DNA of 33,402 nt from Candidatus Arcticimaribacter sp. (lineage in GTDB: Bacteria > Bacteroidota > Bacteroidia > Flavobacteriales > Flavobacteriaceae): contig PAOB01000048.1 of NCBI GenBank assembly GCA_002708445.1, forward strand, positions 1 to 33,402, read 5' to 3'. A program made the translations under genes and the position numbers. Positions 1 through 8,426 of the stretch are shown here, one piece after another. The stretch's first letter is position 1. Every line of letters begins with the position of its first letter. Under the pieces are notes generated by a model. It was given only the letters and a program-made list of their open reading frames with translations, did not search any database and had not been told where the DNA came from.

Positions 1-551
1 ATTAATAAATCTACATCTGGTAAATTTTGCGTGTAAAGATGCTTATTTATTATGGTTTCATCAACATTTTCGGGAGAAATTATATTATTTTTAACTTTAA
101 ACGCAATCTCCCTAAAAGCATGTGTGAGTTCTTCTTTCCCACCGTAGTTTAAAGCCAAGGTTAGAGTCATTCTAGAATTCTTTTTGGTCTTCTCAATGGT
201 TTGGTTCAATTCTTCTTGAACCGACAAGGGTAGTTTGCTTAGATTTCCAATTGCGTTTAGTCGAATATCGTTTTGGAGCATTTGCTCCAGCTCCTTTTTT
301 AATGATTTGACTAATAAGTTCATTAGGGTATTAATTTCTTTTTGTGGTCTTTTCCAGTTTTCAGTAGAAAAGGCATAAAGGGTTAAGTGTTTTACCCCTA
401 ATCGAGTAGACTCCTCAACAGTTTTTTGAACTGCTTTAACACCATTTCTGTGACCGAATAATCTGTTTTTACCTTTAGCTTTTGCCCAACGGCCATTACC
501 ATCCATAATGATGGCAATGTGGTTTGGTATTTTTGACGGTTCTAGAATCAT
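1..551 (-). CDS. uppS: Isoprenyl transferase (undecaprenyl diphosphate synthase), 3' part outside window
   Basis: Cytoplasmic cis-prenyltransferase that condenses isopentenyl diphosphates onto farnesyl diphosphate to make the C55 carrier lipid precursor for peptidoglycan and O-antigen. I translated it by hand from the ATG at 549-551. The product opens with a short N-terminus and then the family signature IAIIMDGNGRWAK with the catalytic Asp, followed by GHRNGVKA, LTLYAFSTENWKRP and NYGGKEEL, all diagnostic of UppS. About 183 residues are visible. The C-terminal part with the RxSGE/RISNFL-type motifs lies beyond base 1, so the gene is cut by the window edge, not broken. Its start codon shares one base with the stop of the PorG-like gene (TAATG), so the two are translationally coupled. 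In flavobacteria this pair is normally followed by bamA. Confidence 0.95.
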   Translation of the reverse strand, partial: MILEPSKIPNHIAIIMDGNGRWAKAKGKNRLFGHRNGVKAVQKTVEESTRLGVKHLTLYAFSTENWKRPQKEINTLMNLLVKSLKKELEQMLQNDIRLNAIGNLSKLPLSVQEELNQTIEKTKKNSRMTLTLALNYGGKEELTHAFREIAFKVKNNIISPENVDETIINKHLYTQNLPDVDLL

Positions 552-1252
552 TATTTTTCTTTACAATAACACGGTAATCTTCCAAAGGTAAAGCTTAATG
601 TCAAACCAGTAAAAACATACCAGTCATTATTGTACAATGCACCGTGTTTTAAATTGGGATCATTTTCAAATTGACCTATGGGATTACTCCCATCAAGGTT
701 GTCCGTAAAGGTGTAACGAGCTCCAATTTCAAATCCAAGGATTACTATTTGATTTAATTTGGTTTTTGCTCCCACAACCAATGGAATTGAAAATTGCAAT
801 TCCTCATCGTATTCAATCATATCATTAGGAGCATTCTTATTTACGTAAAACAAACTGTAATTAAAATAGTTTATTCCCAAATACAAATAAGGGGTAAAGT
901 AGCGGTCATAATCATGTAAATTGAAATCAAAAAAATTAAATTCAATCCCCGCTGACAACTCCGTTATTTTATTTTCAGCACTGACAAAAGAAAGCAATCG
1001 ATTGGGTTCATCTGAAAAAAAGTTCCTGTTCACTAATTTTGAGTATGAAAAACTTCCTCGTAAAGAATAGCGGGTAGTAATATTGTATTTGTAAATAAGC
1101 CCTAAAGCAGGCGATTTTGTGTAAATGAATTTTCTGGATCCAACATCTCCAATTAGGTTGCTACCCCCCAGAAAAAGGCCCACTTCATGCATTTGAGCTG
1201 CAGAAATAAAGGGAAGGCATGATATTAAGCATAAGATCAAAATTCTTTTCAT
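551..1252 (-). CDS. DUF6089 / PorG-like outer-membrane beta-barrel protein
   Basis: Predicted outer-membrane protein of 233 residues. I start at the internal Met at 1250-1252 because it opens a clean signal peptide (MKRILILCLISC..., cleavage near SAAQ). An upstream Met at 1291 would put 13 extra residues before the signal. The mature part alternates short hydrophobic strands and turns (GLFLGGSNLIGDVG, LRGSFSYSKL, ELSAGIEFNFF, PYLYLGINYF, GFEIGARYTF, VFTGLTLSFTFG), as expected for a small barrel. The DUF6089 family, which includes PorG of the type IX secretion system, sits directly upstream of uppS and bamA in many Bacteroidota, exactly as here. The PorG identity is by family and position, not by a unique motif. 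The distal end overlaps the uppS start. Confidence 0.8.
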   Translation of the reverse strand: MKRILILCLISCLPFISAAQMHEVGLFLGGSNLIGDVGSRKFIYTKSPALGLIYKYNITTRYSLRGSFSYSKLVNRNFFSDEPNRLLSFVSAENKITELSAGIEFNFFDFNLHDYDRYFTPYLYLGINYFNYSLFYVNKNAPNDMIEYDEELQFSIPLVVGAKTKLNQIVILGFEIGARYTFTDNLDGSNPIGQFENDPNLKHGALYNNDWYVFTGLTLSFTFGRLPCYCKEK

Positions 1253-1340
1253 CAGAATTTGGGAAATTCTAGCATTTACAAGGTCTTCCATCCTAGAGGA
1301 AGTTCCATTACTCTAAACTGAATTTTGATTGATTTATTGC

Positions 1341-2213
1341 CTAATTTCTTGTGTCAAGACCCCAAAAAAGTTTGTCTTGTAAAGTTTTGAAAAAAGTATT
1401 GTCGTTCAATTCTACCGTAGCTATGGAAAAAGGAGCTTTTTTGACAATAATTTTGGTCTCCTGATTCAATGATATTATTCTCGAATCTAGGGTTAGTAAA
1501 TGGTCCTGACCGCGCCCAGTTACTTTTAGTTCAATGACAGTAGAATTTGGTACAATCAGCGGACGGATGTTAAGGTTGTGAGGAGCAATTGGAGTGAGTA
1601 CAAAACTAGAAGTCTGAGGTGACATTACAGGTCCTCCGCTACTTAGCGAATAGCCTGTTGACCCTGTTGGTGTGGAAATTATTAAGCCATCTGCCCAATA
1701 CGTAGTTAAGGGTTCACTGTTTAGGCGAGTATCGATACTAATTAAAGAAGCTGTATTTTTTCGACTAACCGTAATTTCATTCAAGGCATATGGAAATGAA
1801 TCGATAACATCGTTTGAATTAGGCAATTTAACCTCCAGAAGATTTCTATCAATAAGAGTGTATTTATTTTCCCACAATTGTTTCAGTCCAATATTCAGAG
1901 ATTCTTTCTGAAGACTTGTCAAAAAACCCAATCTTCCTGTATTAATCCCAAGAATGGGGACATTACTGTCTTTTACCGATATTATTGCCTGAAGCATAGA
2001 GCCATCACCACCAATACAAAATAAAAAGTCAGTATTTTTTGGTAATTTTTCAAAAACAGATACAAAAGCAATCATATCAGGGTCTTTCAAAAAATCTACC
2101 ATTTTGGAATCAACCAAGACCGTTACTTTTCGTTCAAGTAAATGTTCCACAACCCCCTGAGCATAACCACGCGAAAGCTCATTTTGAAACGGACAAATAA
2201 TCGCAATCTTCAT
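1341..2213 (-). CDS. nadK: NAD kinase
   Basis: Cytoplasmic ATP-dependent phosphorylation of NAD+ to NADP+. The 290-residue product has the family's normal length. It shows the diphosphate-binding GGDG at residues 68-71, GINTGRLGFLT near 89-99, the NEITVSR stretch near 145-151 and the glycine-rich substrate loop ADGLIISTPTGSTGYSLSSGGP near 174-195. It is the first gene of a minus-strand set with the PorG-like gene and uppS, 88 bases upstream of the PorG-like start. It is divergent from pdxJ across a 126-base intergenic region. In many relatives a CBS-domain gene also lies in this cluster; none is present here. Confidence 0.96.
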   Translation of the reverse strand: MKIAIICPFQNELSRGYAQGVVEHLLERKVTVLVDSKMVDFLKDPDMIAFVSVFEKLPKNTDFLFCIGGDGSMLQAIISVKDSNVPILGINTGRLGFLTSLQKESLNIGLKQLWENKYTLIDRNLLEVKLPNSNDVIDSFPYALNEITVSRKNTASLISIDTRLNSEPLTTYWADGLIISTPTGSTGYSLSSGGPVMSPQTSSFVLTPIAPHNLNIRPLIVPNSTVIELKVTGRGQDHLLTLDSRIISLNQETKIIVKKAPFSIATVELNDNTFFKTLQDKLFWGLDTRN

Positions 2214-2229
2214 ACCACTGAATTTACAT

Positions 2230-2237
2230 CAAAAGTA
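2230..2237 (-). promoter_or_regulatory. Possible -7 promoter element for nadK
   Basis: The minus strand reads TACTTTTG, a match to the Bacteroidota -7 consensus TAnnTTTG, about 17 bases before the nadK ATG. No good TTTG is seen 19-21 bases upstream, so support is partial. Confidence 0.3.
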
Positions 2238-2339
2238 CAAAAACTTATGTTGCACGATATTTTTAATTTTTGAGACCTCTTTTCTGCTAAAAACTCTTGG
2301 GATTAGGAACGGGAAGTTTGTAGTTTTACCAAAAAAACA

Positions 2340-3056
2340 ATGACGAAGCTAAGTGTTAACATCAACAAAGTAGCTACCCTGCGTAATTCAAGGGGAGGAG
2401 ACGTGCCCAATCTTCTCAGAGTAGCATCGGATTTACAGTCTTTTGGAGCAGAAGGAATCACGGTACATCCACGTCCTGACCAAAGACATATTCGGTACGA
2501 CGATGCTTATGCACTACCTAAAATAGTGAACACCGAATACAATATTGAAGGAAATCCAATCCCAGAGTTTGTAAAAATGGTCACGGACATAAGACCTACA
2601 CAAGTAACCCTCGTTCCTGATGCAATTGATGCACTCACTTCAAATGCAGGTTGGGACACTCACACGCATCTCGAATTTTTAAAAAAAACCATTCATCAAT
2701 TTAAAGAAGTAGGGATTCGAACCTCAATTTTTTTTGACCCAGAAGTCAAAATGATTGAAGGAGCTTTTGAAACAGGTGCCGACAGAATAGAATTGTACAC
2801 CGAAGCTTATGCAGCTAACTTCACCAAAAACCCCGAAAAGGCAATAGCCCCTTACGTCAAAGCTGCGGAACGAGCAAATGAGCTAGGTATTGGAATCAAT
2901 GCAGGTCATGATTTAAACCTCGAGAACATTGAGTATTTTGCTAAAAACATCCCCAATTTACTGGAGGTTTCTATTGGGCATGCACTCGTTTGCGAGTCGC
3001 TTTATCTTGGGTTTCAAAATGTAATTCCAATGTACCTTCAACGTCTTGTTCAATGA
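2340..3056 (+). CDS. pdxJ: Pyridoxine 5'-phosphate synthase
   Basis: Condenses 1-deoxyxylulose 5-phosphate with 3-amino-2-oxopropyl phosphate to give pyridoxine 5'-phosphate, the last ring-closing step of the DXP-dependent vitamin B6 pathway. The 238-residue TIM barrel has the expected N-terminus (LSVNINKVATLRNSRGG), the catalytic-His segment ITVHPRPDQRHI, a QVTLVPD strand, FFDPE and the C-terminal GIGINAGHDLN and VSIGHALV motifs. The ATG follows directly after an A-rich run and is divergent from nadK. Its stop overlaps the next gene's start by four bases (ATGA), so the downstream hydrolase is probably translated by reinitiation. Confidence 0.96.
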   Translation: MTKLSVNINKVATLRNSRGGDVPNLLRVASDLQSFGAEGITVHPRPDQRHIRYDDAYALPKIVNTEYNIEGNPIPEFVKMVTDIRPTQVTLVPDAIDALTSNAGWDTHTHLEFLKKTIHQFKEVGIRTSIFFDPEVKMIEGAFETGADRIELYTEAYAANFTKNPEKAIAPYVKAAERANELGIGINAGHDLNLENIEYFAKNIPNLLEVSIGHALVCESLYLGFQNVIPMYLQRLVQ

Positions 3057-3823
3057 AACTTTTAAATAGTTTAATACTCGGTAACACAGATCGCCATCTA
3101 ATTATTTTACACGGTTTTTTGGGGATGGGAAATAATTGGAAAACACACGCAAAGCACTGGTCAGATATGGGCTGGCGTGTTCATTTGATCGATCAACGAA
3201 ATCACGGAAAGAGTTTTTGGTCTGCAGAATTTGACTATTCCCTAATGGCCGAGGACTTAAAAGTGTATTTGGATCATAAAGCAATAGAAAAATGTACCGT
3301 TTTGGGTCACTCCATGGGAGGCAAAACAGCAATGAATTTTGCACTAAAGCATCCAGAAAGGATCAAACAGTTGATTGTTGCAGACATAGGACCCAAATCA
3401 TACCCCTCACACCATCAACAAATTTTAAACGGATTAGCTTCTTTGGATTTTTCGAAGCTCAAAACACGAGCATCAGTTGATCATGCCCTTGAAAACTTCG
3501 TTCCAGAGGTTGGTGTCCGTCAATTTTTATTAAAAAACCTTTACTGGCAGGAGAAAGGAGTTTTAGGACTCCGAATAAATATTGAAGTTTTAAAGCAAGT
3601 TGGAGAAAAAATAGGGGTAGGGTTACAACCCAATCAAAAGTTTGAGGGGTCTACTTTATTTTTAAGAGGATTGCAATCTGATTACATTGTAGATGGAGAT
3701 CAATTGGTTTTGAAGCATCATTTCCCAAATTACACCCTCAAAGGCATAGACAAAGCAGGGCATTGGTTACACGCAGAAAACCCTGTAGACTTTTTAGAAG
3801 CGATAGAAACCTGGTGGGATTAA
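3053..3823 (+). CDS. Alpha/beta fold hydrolase (YbfF-like esterase)
   Basis: Cytoplasmic serine hydrolase of 256 residues, substrate unknown. The longer reading frame from 2990 lies inside pdxJ in another frame and is unlikely to be translated. The ATG at 3053 overlaps the pdxJ TGA as ATGA and gives the normal family N-terminus (MKLLNSLILG). Visible features are the oxyanion-hole motif ILHGFLGMGNNW (18-29), DQRNHGKS (47-54), the nucleophile elbow GHSMGG with Ser87, a candidate acid Asp210 in GLQSDYI, and the catalytic histidine His237 in GHWLHAENP. This order and length fit the YbfF/acyl-CoA esterase-like branch. pdxJ-hydrolase neighbours are common in flavobacteria, but no B6-related role can be read from the sequence. 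Confidence 0.9.
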   Translation: MKLLNSLILGNTDRHLIILHGFLGMGNNWKTHAKHWSDMGWRVHLIDQRNHGKSFWSAEFDYSLMAEDLKVYLDHKAIEKCTVLGHSMGGKTAMNFALKHPERIKQLIVADIGPKSYPSHHQQILNGLASLDFSKLKTRASVDHALENFVPEVGVRQFLLKNLYWQEKGVLGLRINIEVLKQVGEKIGVGLQPNQKFEGSTLFLRGLQSDYIVDGDQLVLKHHFPNYTLKGIDKAGHWLHAENPVDFLEAIETWWD

Positions 3824-3833
3824 CCTATTTTTT

Positions 3834-3859
3834 TCACATTAATATCATAAAATGTGATA
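3834..3859. repeat. Nested inverted repeats between hydrolase and GNAT genes
   Basis: TCACATT (3834-3840) and AATGTGA (3851-3857) form a perfect 7-base inverted repeat. A second pair, TATCA (3843-3847) and TGATA (3855-3859), is interleaved with it. A poly-T run lies before, not after, the repeat on the plus strand, so it does not look like a terminator of the hydrolase gene. It lies about 40 bases upstream of the GNAT -7 element and could be an operator, but this is a guess. Confidence 0.3.
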
Positions 3860-3895
3860 AACAGTAATAAATTTAAAAGCCATACCCATAACACT

Positions 3896-3903
3896 TATTT
3901 TTG
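3896..3903 (+). promoter_or_regulatory. Possible promoter of the GNAT-lysC pair
   Basis: TATTTTTG matches the -7 consensus TAnnTTTG. A TTTA, one base from TTTG, lies 20 bases upstream at 3872-3875. The GNAT ATG follows 18 bases later. Confidence 0.4.
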
Positions 3904-3921
3904 CATTGAAAATTGAAATAA

Positions 3922-4404
3922 ATGATAAGACTAGCTAAGAAAGAAGACATGCCATCCGTTTTGAAGTTGATTCAAGAATTAGCTGATTTTGAAAACGAAC
4001 CCGATGCAGTAGTTATTACTGTTGACGATCTTGTAAGAGATGGTTTTGGAAGCAGTCCAATATTCCATTGTTTAGTAGCGGAAGAAGAAAAAGAAATTGT
4101 TGGGATGGCACTTTTTTATCCGCGCTATTCTACCTGGAAGGGTCCAACTTTTCACCTCGAAGATTTGATAGTAACTCAAAGTCATCGTGGGAAAAACTTT
4201 GGAAAAGAGTTGTACAGCAGTTTCATCGAGTTTGCTGCTCAAAAAAAAGTAAGAAGAATCGAATGGGTTGTTTTGGATTGGAATACTCATGCAATAGACT
4301 TTTACAAAAAAAGTGGTGCAGTTATTCTTGAGGACTGGCGAACCGCACAAATGGACGAAAAAGCAATAGAGGCTTACGTCAAAAATTCTCGACAGATAAA
4401 TTAA
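3922..4404 (+). CDS. GNAT-family N-acetyltransferase, diamine/spermidine acetyltransferase-like
   Basis: 160-residue acetyl-CoA-dependent transferase. The N-terminus (IRLAKKEDMPSVLKLIQELADFE) and a DLVRDGFG segment resemble the spermidine/spermine and thialysine N1-acetyltransferase branch of GNAT. The acetyl-CoA pyrophosphate loop appears as QSHRGKNFGKEL, preceded by the beta-4 strand FHLEDLIV. The tail contains VLDWNTHAIDFYKKSGA, the usual GNAT motif B. The polyamine or lysine-analogue substrate is inferred from this resemblance only. It lies seven bases upstream of aspartate kinase and probably shares its transcript. Confidence 0.85.
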   Translation: MIRLAKKEDMPSVLKLIQELADFENEPDAVVITVDDLVRDGFGSSPIFHCLVAEEEKEIVGMALFYPRYSTWKGPTFHLEDLIVTQSHRGKNFGKELYSSFIEFAAQKKVRRIEWVVLDWNTHAIDFYKKSGAVILEDWRTAQMDEKAIEAYVKNSRQIN

Positions 4405-4411
4405 TTAGAAG

Positions 4412-5668
4412 ATGAAAGTATTCAAGTTTGGAGGAGCATCTGTAAAAGATGCTGATGGTGTAAAAAATGTCGCAAAAGTACTGAATCAAGCAGGGTACAA
4501 AGACACTGTGGTCATTGTTTCGGCTATGGGAAAAACAACAAATGCACTTGAGCTTGTGGTGGACCATTATTTTAATAATACCAACCAACTTCCCAATTCA
4601 ATTTTAGAACTGAAACGTTTTCATTTGGACGTTGTAGAAGAACTATTGGGCTCAGAGTCTGTAGCAATCAAAGCTAAAATTTGTGAATTGATAGAAGAAC
4701 TCAATACCTTCCTCAAACACAACAAAGCCACAAATTACAGTTTTGTGTATGATCAAGTTGTTGGTTTCGGGGAATTGCTTTCGACTTGCATCATAAATTC
4801 TTATTTAAATCATGTGGGTATCCAATCGAAATGGCTAGATGCACGTACATGTGTCAAAACAGATTCGTATTACAGAGACGCAAATCTCGATTGGGAACAA
4901 ACACAAAAGGCGATTAATGAACAGATTACCAAAGATGTTCTTTTTATCTCTCAAGGTTTTATTGCCAGTGATCAAAACAATTTTACAACAACCTTGGGAA
5001 GAGAAGGGTCCGATTACACAGCCGCAATTTTTGCATACGCACTAAATGCAGAGTCTGTAACCATATGGAAAGATGTTCCAGGAGTTTTAAATGGTGACCC
5101 TAGAGTTTTTGAAAACACCCAATTATTGAATCAAATTTCGTATGCCGAAGCTATTGAATTAGCTTTTTATGGAGCATCAGTGATACACCCCAAAACTTTA
5201 CAGCCACTTCAAAGAAAAGAAATCCCTCTTTATGTTCGCTCGTTCATAAATCCAGAAGGAGCAGGTACAGCCGTTTCAAAAGGGAAAACACTTGACCCCT
5301 ACATCCCCTGTTTTATTTTAAAACCCAAACAAGTTTTAATCCGATTATCCTCCTTGGATTTTTCTTTTATGGTAGAAGACAATATTGCCGAAATTTTTGC
5401 CTTGTTGTACCAACATCAAATGCGTGTTGATCTCATTCAAAATTCAGCGATTAGTTTTTCTGTATGCGTTAATAATAAATACAACCGCTTAGAAGAGTTA
5501 CTCAAAAATTTACGTTCCAAGTTTAAGGTAACTGTTTTTGAAGATGTTGATTTACACACAGTCAGACATTTTGATTCGAAAGCACTAGACTCAATTGAAA
5601 ATCAAAAAGAAAAAATATTACTCGAGCAACGGGCTCAAGAAACCATTCAGTATGTTGTTGAAAGATAA
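4412..5668 (+). CDS. lysC: Aspartate kinase (monofunctional)
   Basis: Phosphorylates L-aspartate, the committed step to lysine, threonine, methionine and diaminopimelate. The 418-residue protein has the amino-acid kinase signature MKVFKFGGASV at the N-terminus, GFGELLST, the nucleotide and substrate segment TTLGREGSDYTAA, WKDVPGVLNGDPR, and YGASVIHPKTLQPL. A C-terminal region of about 120 residues (from KQVLIRLSSLDFSF) represents the ACT regulatory part. It is slightly shorter than many aspartokinases and carries no homoserine dehydrogenase domain. The ACT domains suggest end-product feedback. The stop is one base from the stop of the convergent arsC-type gene, leaving no room for a conventional terminator. 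Confidence 0.93.
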   Translation: MKVFKFGGASVKDADGVKNVAKVLNQAGYKDTVVIVSAMGKTTNALELVVDHYFNNTNQLPNSILELKRFHLDVVEELLGSESVAIKAKICELIEELNTFLKHNKATNYSFVYDQVVGFGELLSTCIINSYLNHVGIQSKWLDARTCVKTDSYYRDANLDWEQTQKAINEQITKDVLFISQGFIASDQNNFTTTLGREGSDYTAAIFAYALNAESVTIWKDVPGVLNGDPRVFENTQLLNQISYAEAIELAFYGASVIHPKTLQPLQRKEIPLYVRSFINPEGAGTAVSKGKTLDPYIPCFILKPKQVLIRLSSLDFSFMVEDNIAEIFALLYQHQMRVDLIQNSAISFSVCVNNKYNRLEELLKNLRSKFKVTVFEDVDLHTVRHFDSKALDSIENQKEKILLEQRAQETIQYVVER

Positions 5669-5669
5669 T

Positions 5670-6092
5670 TTACTCAGCTAAATAAAGGTCAACAAATTTT
5701 TCGCAATAGTCTTTTATTTCTTCTCGTGTTGCCTCAAAAGCAGCTTCAATTTCTTTTTCTGATCCTTTTAATTTTGAAGGGTCTGTAAAATTGTTGTGGA
5801 ACTTTTGTATTGCTTTTCCAGGAAATATTGGGCAGTTTTCTTCTGCATGATCACAAACTGTAAGAATAAAATCAAAAGTAATTTTTTCGTAAGCTGAAAT
5901 CAGATTAGATGTATTTTTCGAAAGATCAATTCCAACTTCTTTCATGGTTTTGATTGCTCTTGGATTCACACCATGAGTTTCAATACCAGCACTGAAAACT
6001 TCTAATTTTCCAGCTCCCAATGACTCCATAAACCCTTGAGCTATTTGACTTCTACAAGAATTACCCGTACATATAATCAATAATTTTTTCAT
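5670..6092 (-). CDS. arsC: Thioredoxin-coupled arsenate reductase / low-molecular-weight phosphatase fold
   Basis: Predicted reduction of arsenate to arsenite through a cysteine relay. The 140-residue protein begins with the P-loop CTGNSCR, a CX5R motif with nucleophile Cys8 and Arg14. The two relay cysteines are Cys80 and Cys87 in CDHAEENC, the C-x6-C spacing of the pI258-type enzyme. The FTDPSKLKGS segment carries the usual DPS acid. All three redox cysteines are therefore present, favouring ArsC over a plain tyrosine phosphatase. No arsR, arsenite exporter or thioredoxin is next to it; it is the last gene of the ribF-to-arsC minus-strand run, 13 bases after the dehydrogenase. Confidence 0.85.
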   Translation of the reverse strand: MKKLLIICTGNSCRSQIAQGFMESLGAGKLEVFSAGIETHGVNPRAIKTMKEVGIDLSKNTSNLISAYEKITFDFILTVCDHAEENCPIFPGKAIQKFHNNFTDPSKLKGSEKEIEAAFEATREEIKDYCEKFVDLYLAE

Positions 6093-6105
6093 AATTCAAA
6101 TAAAG

Positions 6106-7050
6106 TTAAAGAATAAATTTAGAACATATTTTGTCTGAAATAATTTGTACTAATTTTTGATGGCTTTCAACAGACCAGCCGGCCACATGTGGGCTCAATA
6201 AAACATTTTCTGCATCAATTAAGTAAGAAAAACTGGGGTTGTTTTTTTGAGCATGAAATATGTTTTCAAAAGAACTACTTTCGTATTCAAGAACATCAAG
6301 TCCGGCTCCCAGTATTTTTCCACTTTTCAAGCCATAAATCAAAGCGTCAGTTACTACAGAAGAACCCCGTGCAGTATTTAAAAGCCAGAAATTACGACCC
6401 ATTTGATCAATAAAACTTTTGTCGATCATACCCTTGGTCAGTTCAGTTTGAGGGGTATGAAGGCTCAAAACATCAACTTCTGACTTCAGCACATCCAAAG
6501 AAACTTGAGAAGCATATGGATCATCCTCCATGTCGAGAAGGTCATTGAAAATAACTTTTTTAACGTCAAAGCCATGTAATTTTTTAGCAAAGCTTTTCCC
6601 CATATTTCCGTACCCAATAATGCCAATTGTTTTTCCTTCAAGTTCAATTCCTCGATGCTCCTCTCGAAGCCAATTTCCATTTCTAATGCTTTGATCGCCA
6701 AGATTGAGTTTGTTGAACAAAGAAAGTAGCATACCCAGGGCGTGTTCTCCAACAGCATTACTATTTCCTTGGGGTGCTGCAAAAAGTTCAACCCCCATTT
6801 TGTTAGCTTGCTTTTGATCGATGTTTTCCACACCAGCTCCCACACGTCCAATAAATTTCAGACGTTTAGCCTTCTTTAGAAAGGCAGCATCAACAGGAAA
6901 TCTACTTCGGATTATCAGCCCATCGTATTGATCAATGGATTTGAGAATTTCACTCTTTGGCTGATCGTATGCAATTGTATTAGTAAATCCAGATTTTTCA
7001 AGGTTTTCTAGCAAAAGAGGATGATTTTTATCTACATGTAGCACTTTCAT
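6106..7050 (-). CDS. D-2-hydroxyacid dehydrogenase (phosphoglycerate dehydrogenase-like)
   Basis: NAD(P)-dependent oxidoreductase of 314 residues. The Rossmann motif GYGNMG is at 146-151. The catalytic residues expected for the family are visible: Arg228 in NTARG, a Glu near 257 in GLDVLEYE, and His288 in SPHVAGWS. The length fits single-domain-pair dehydrogenases, not SerA enzymes with a C-terminal ACT domain. The segment VGAGVENID and the N-terminal domain look like the SerA branch, so 3-phosphoglycerate is a possible substrate, but glyoxylate or hydroxypyruvate cannot be excluded. It sits 11 bases after mgtE and 13 before arsC, in one probable transcript. Confidence 0.88.
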   Translation of the reverse strand: MKVLHVDKNHPLLLENLEKSGFTNTIAYDQPKSEILKSIDQYDGLIIRSRFPVDAAFLKKAKRLKFIGRVGAGVENIDQKQANKMGVELFAAPQGNSNAVGEHALGMLLSLFNKLNLGDQSIRNGNWLREEHRGIELEGKTIGIIGYGNMGKSFAKKLHGFDVKKVIFNDLLDMEDDPYASQVSLDVLKSEVDVLSLHTPQTELTKGMIDKSFIDQMGRNFWLLNTARGSSVVTDALIYGLKSGKILGAGLDVLEYESSSFENIFHAQKNNPSFSYLIDAENVLLSPHVAGWSVESHQKLVQIISDKICSKFIL

Positions 7051-7061
7051 GTTTTCTTGTT

Positions 7062-8426
7062 TTAAAACCCTAAAAAGATTTGAGCAATGAAAAAGAAAAG
7101 GTAAATCCCAAAAATATCATTTGAGGTAGTGATGAATGGTCCTGTTGCAATTGCAGGATCAATACCCTGTTTATTCAAAATGATAGGAACAAAAGTTCCG
7201 ATTAGTGCAGCTACAATAATTACCCCCATCATAGAGCCTGCAACAGTCAAACTCAATATGAAATCCTGATCAATGATCCATCCAAAAATGATTAAAACAA
7301 CTGCCAAGAAAAAGCCATTAATAAGGCTCAATCCAACCTCTTTGATCAATCGATTAATCAGCGAGCCTTTTACAACATCATTAGCAATACCTTGAACAAT
7401 AATAGCAGAAGATTGAACCCCAACATTTCCTGCCATTGCGGCAATCAGTGGGGTGTAAAAAAATAAGCTTCTCAAATGCGGTTGTGTCATTATTGTTTCG
7501 AAATCTTTTAGAATAAAAACACTTCCCAAACCTCCTAATAACCCCAAAAATAACCAAGGCAAGCGGGCTTTAGTCAATTCAAATACATCATCACTCGCTT
7601 CAACATCATTCGAAATACCTGCTGCCAATTGATAATCTTTGTCTGCTTCTTCTTTGATCACATCAACGATGTCATCGATGGTAATTCTACCCAATAATTC
7701 TTGTTTATTGTTTACAACTGGAATGGCTTCCAAATCGTATTTTGACATTATTTTCGCAACCTCTTCTACATCTTCATAAACATCTACAAAATCTACTTTT
7801 GGAATGTAAATATCTTTGACTTTAGCTTTCGAATTTGCAGTTAACAAATCCTTTAAGGAAAGCCTACCCATCAATTTATTTTTTTTGTTGACCACATAAA
7901 TCGAATGCACACGAGTAACATGCTCAGCTTGTGCTCGCATTTCATTTACACACTTGAGTATGCTAAGATCCTCTTGAACTTTGACCAATTCTTTTGCCAT
8001 CAATGCGCCAGCAGTATTTTCTTCATAGGTAAGAAGTTCTCTAATATCCTTTAAATGATCGCTATCCGAAATCTCAGACATTACCTTTTCTTGGCGTTCC
8101 TCTGGAAGTTCTGCAATAAGGTCAGCAGCATCATCGGTGTCTAACTCCTCAATCTCCTCAGCAATTTCCTTAGCAGAAAGCCGAGTCAATATTTTTTCAC
8201 GGAAATCCTCATTTATTTCTGATAGGGCATCAGCAGTTTTTTCACTGTCTAAAAGTTTGATCAGATAAATAGCATCTTCAAGGGATAAACTTTCAGAAAT
8301 TTCAGCAATATCAGCGTAATGTACATCAGCCAGTTTACGAACCAACTTTTTGTCCGAACGTTTTTCGACAAGCGTGTTGATCAAACCAAGGGTGTCGCTA
8401 TCAAGAAGAAATTTTGCCATCTTCAA
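7062..8426 (-). CDS. mgtE: Magnesium transporter MgtE
   Basis: Inner-membrane Mg2+ channel/transporter of 454 residues. An acidic helical N domain with repeated [15 protein letters not shown]-type segments covers roughly the first 130 residues. Two CBS domains follow (about 135-260; [10 protein letters not shown] and YDLEAIPVV). Five membrane helices follow from about residue 290, with the pore-helix signature [16 protein letters not shown] and the final [14 protein letters not shown]. The N and CBS domains close the pore when cytosolic Mg2+ is high in characterised homologues. The start codon (8426, or Met3 at 8420) lies inside the 3' end of rsmA in another frame, an overlap of 20-26 bases. 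Confidence 0.95.
   Translation of the reverse strand: MKMAKFLLDSDTLGLINTLVEKRSDKKLVRKLADVHYADIAEISESLSLEDAIYLIKLLDSEKTADALSEINEDFREKILTRLSAKEIAEEIEELDTDDAADLIAELPEERQEKVMSEISDSDHLKDIRELLTYEENTAGALMAKELVKVQEDLSILKCVNEMRAQAEHVTRVHSIYVVNKKNKLMGRLSLKDLLTANSKAKVKDIYIPKVDFVDVYEDVEEVAKIMSKYDLEAIPVVNNKQELLGRITIDDIVDVIKEEADKDYQLAAGISNDVEASDDVFELTKARLPWLFLGLLGGLGSVFILKDFETIMTQPHLRSLFFYTPLIAAMAGNVGVQSSAIIVQGIANDVVKGSLINRLIKEVGLSLINGFFLAVVLIIFGWIIDQDFILSLTVAGSMMGVIIVAALIGTFVPIILNKQGIDPAIATGPFITTSNDIFGIYLFFFIAQIFLGF

Noticed and set aside
2990-3052. N-terminal extension of the alpha/beta hydrolase inside pdxJ
   Set aside because: The extra 21 residues are out-of-frame pdxJ sequence; the ATGA-coupled start at 3053 fits the family.
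3834-3859. Inverted repeat as a terminator of the hydrolase gene
   Set aside because: The T run precedes the stem on the plus strand and no minus-strand gene ends there.
5641-5700. Gene fusion or error at the lysC/arsC junction
   Set aside because: The two stops are one base apart on opposite strands and both proteins are full length; this is ordinary tight packing.
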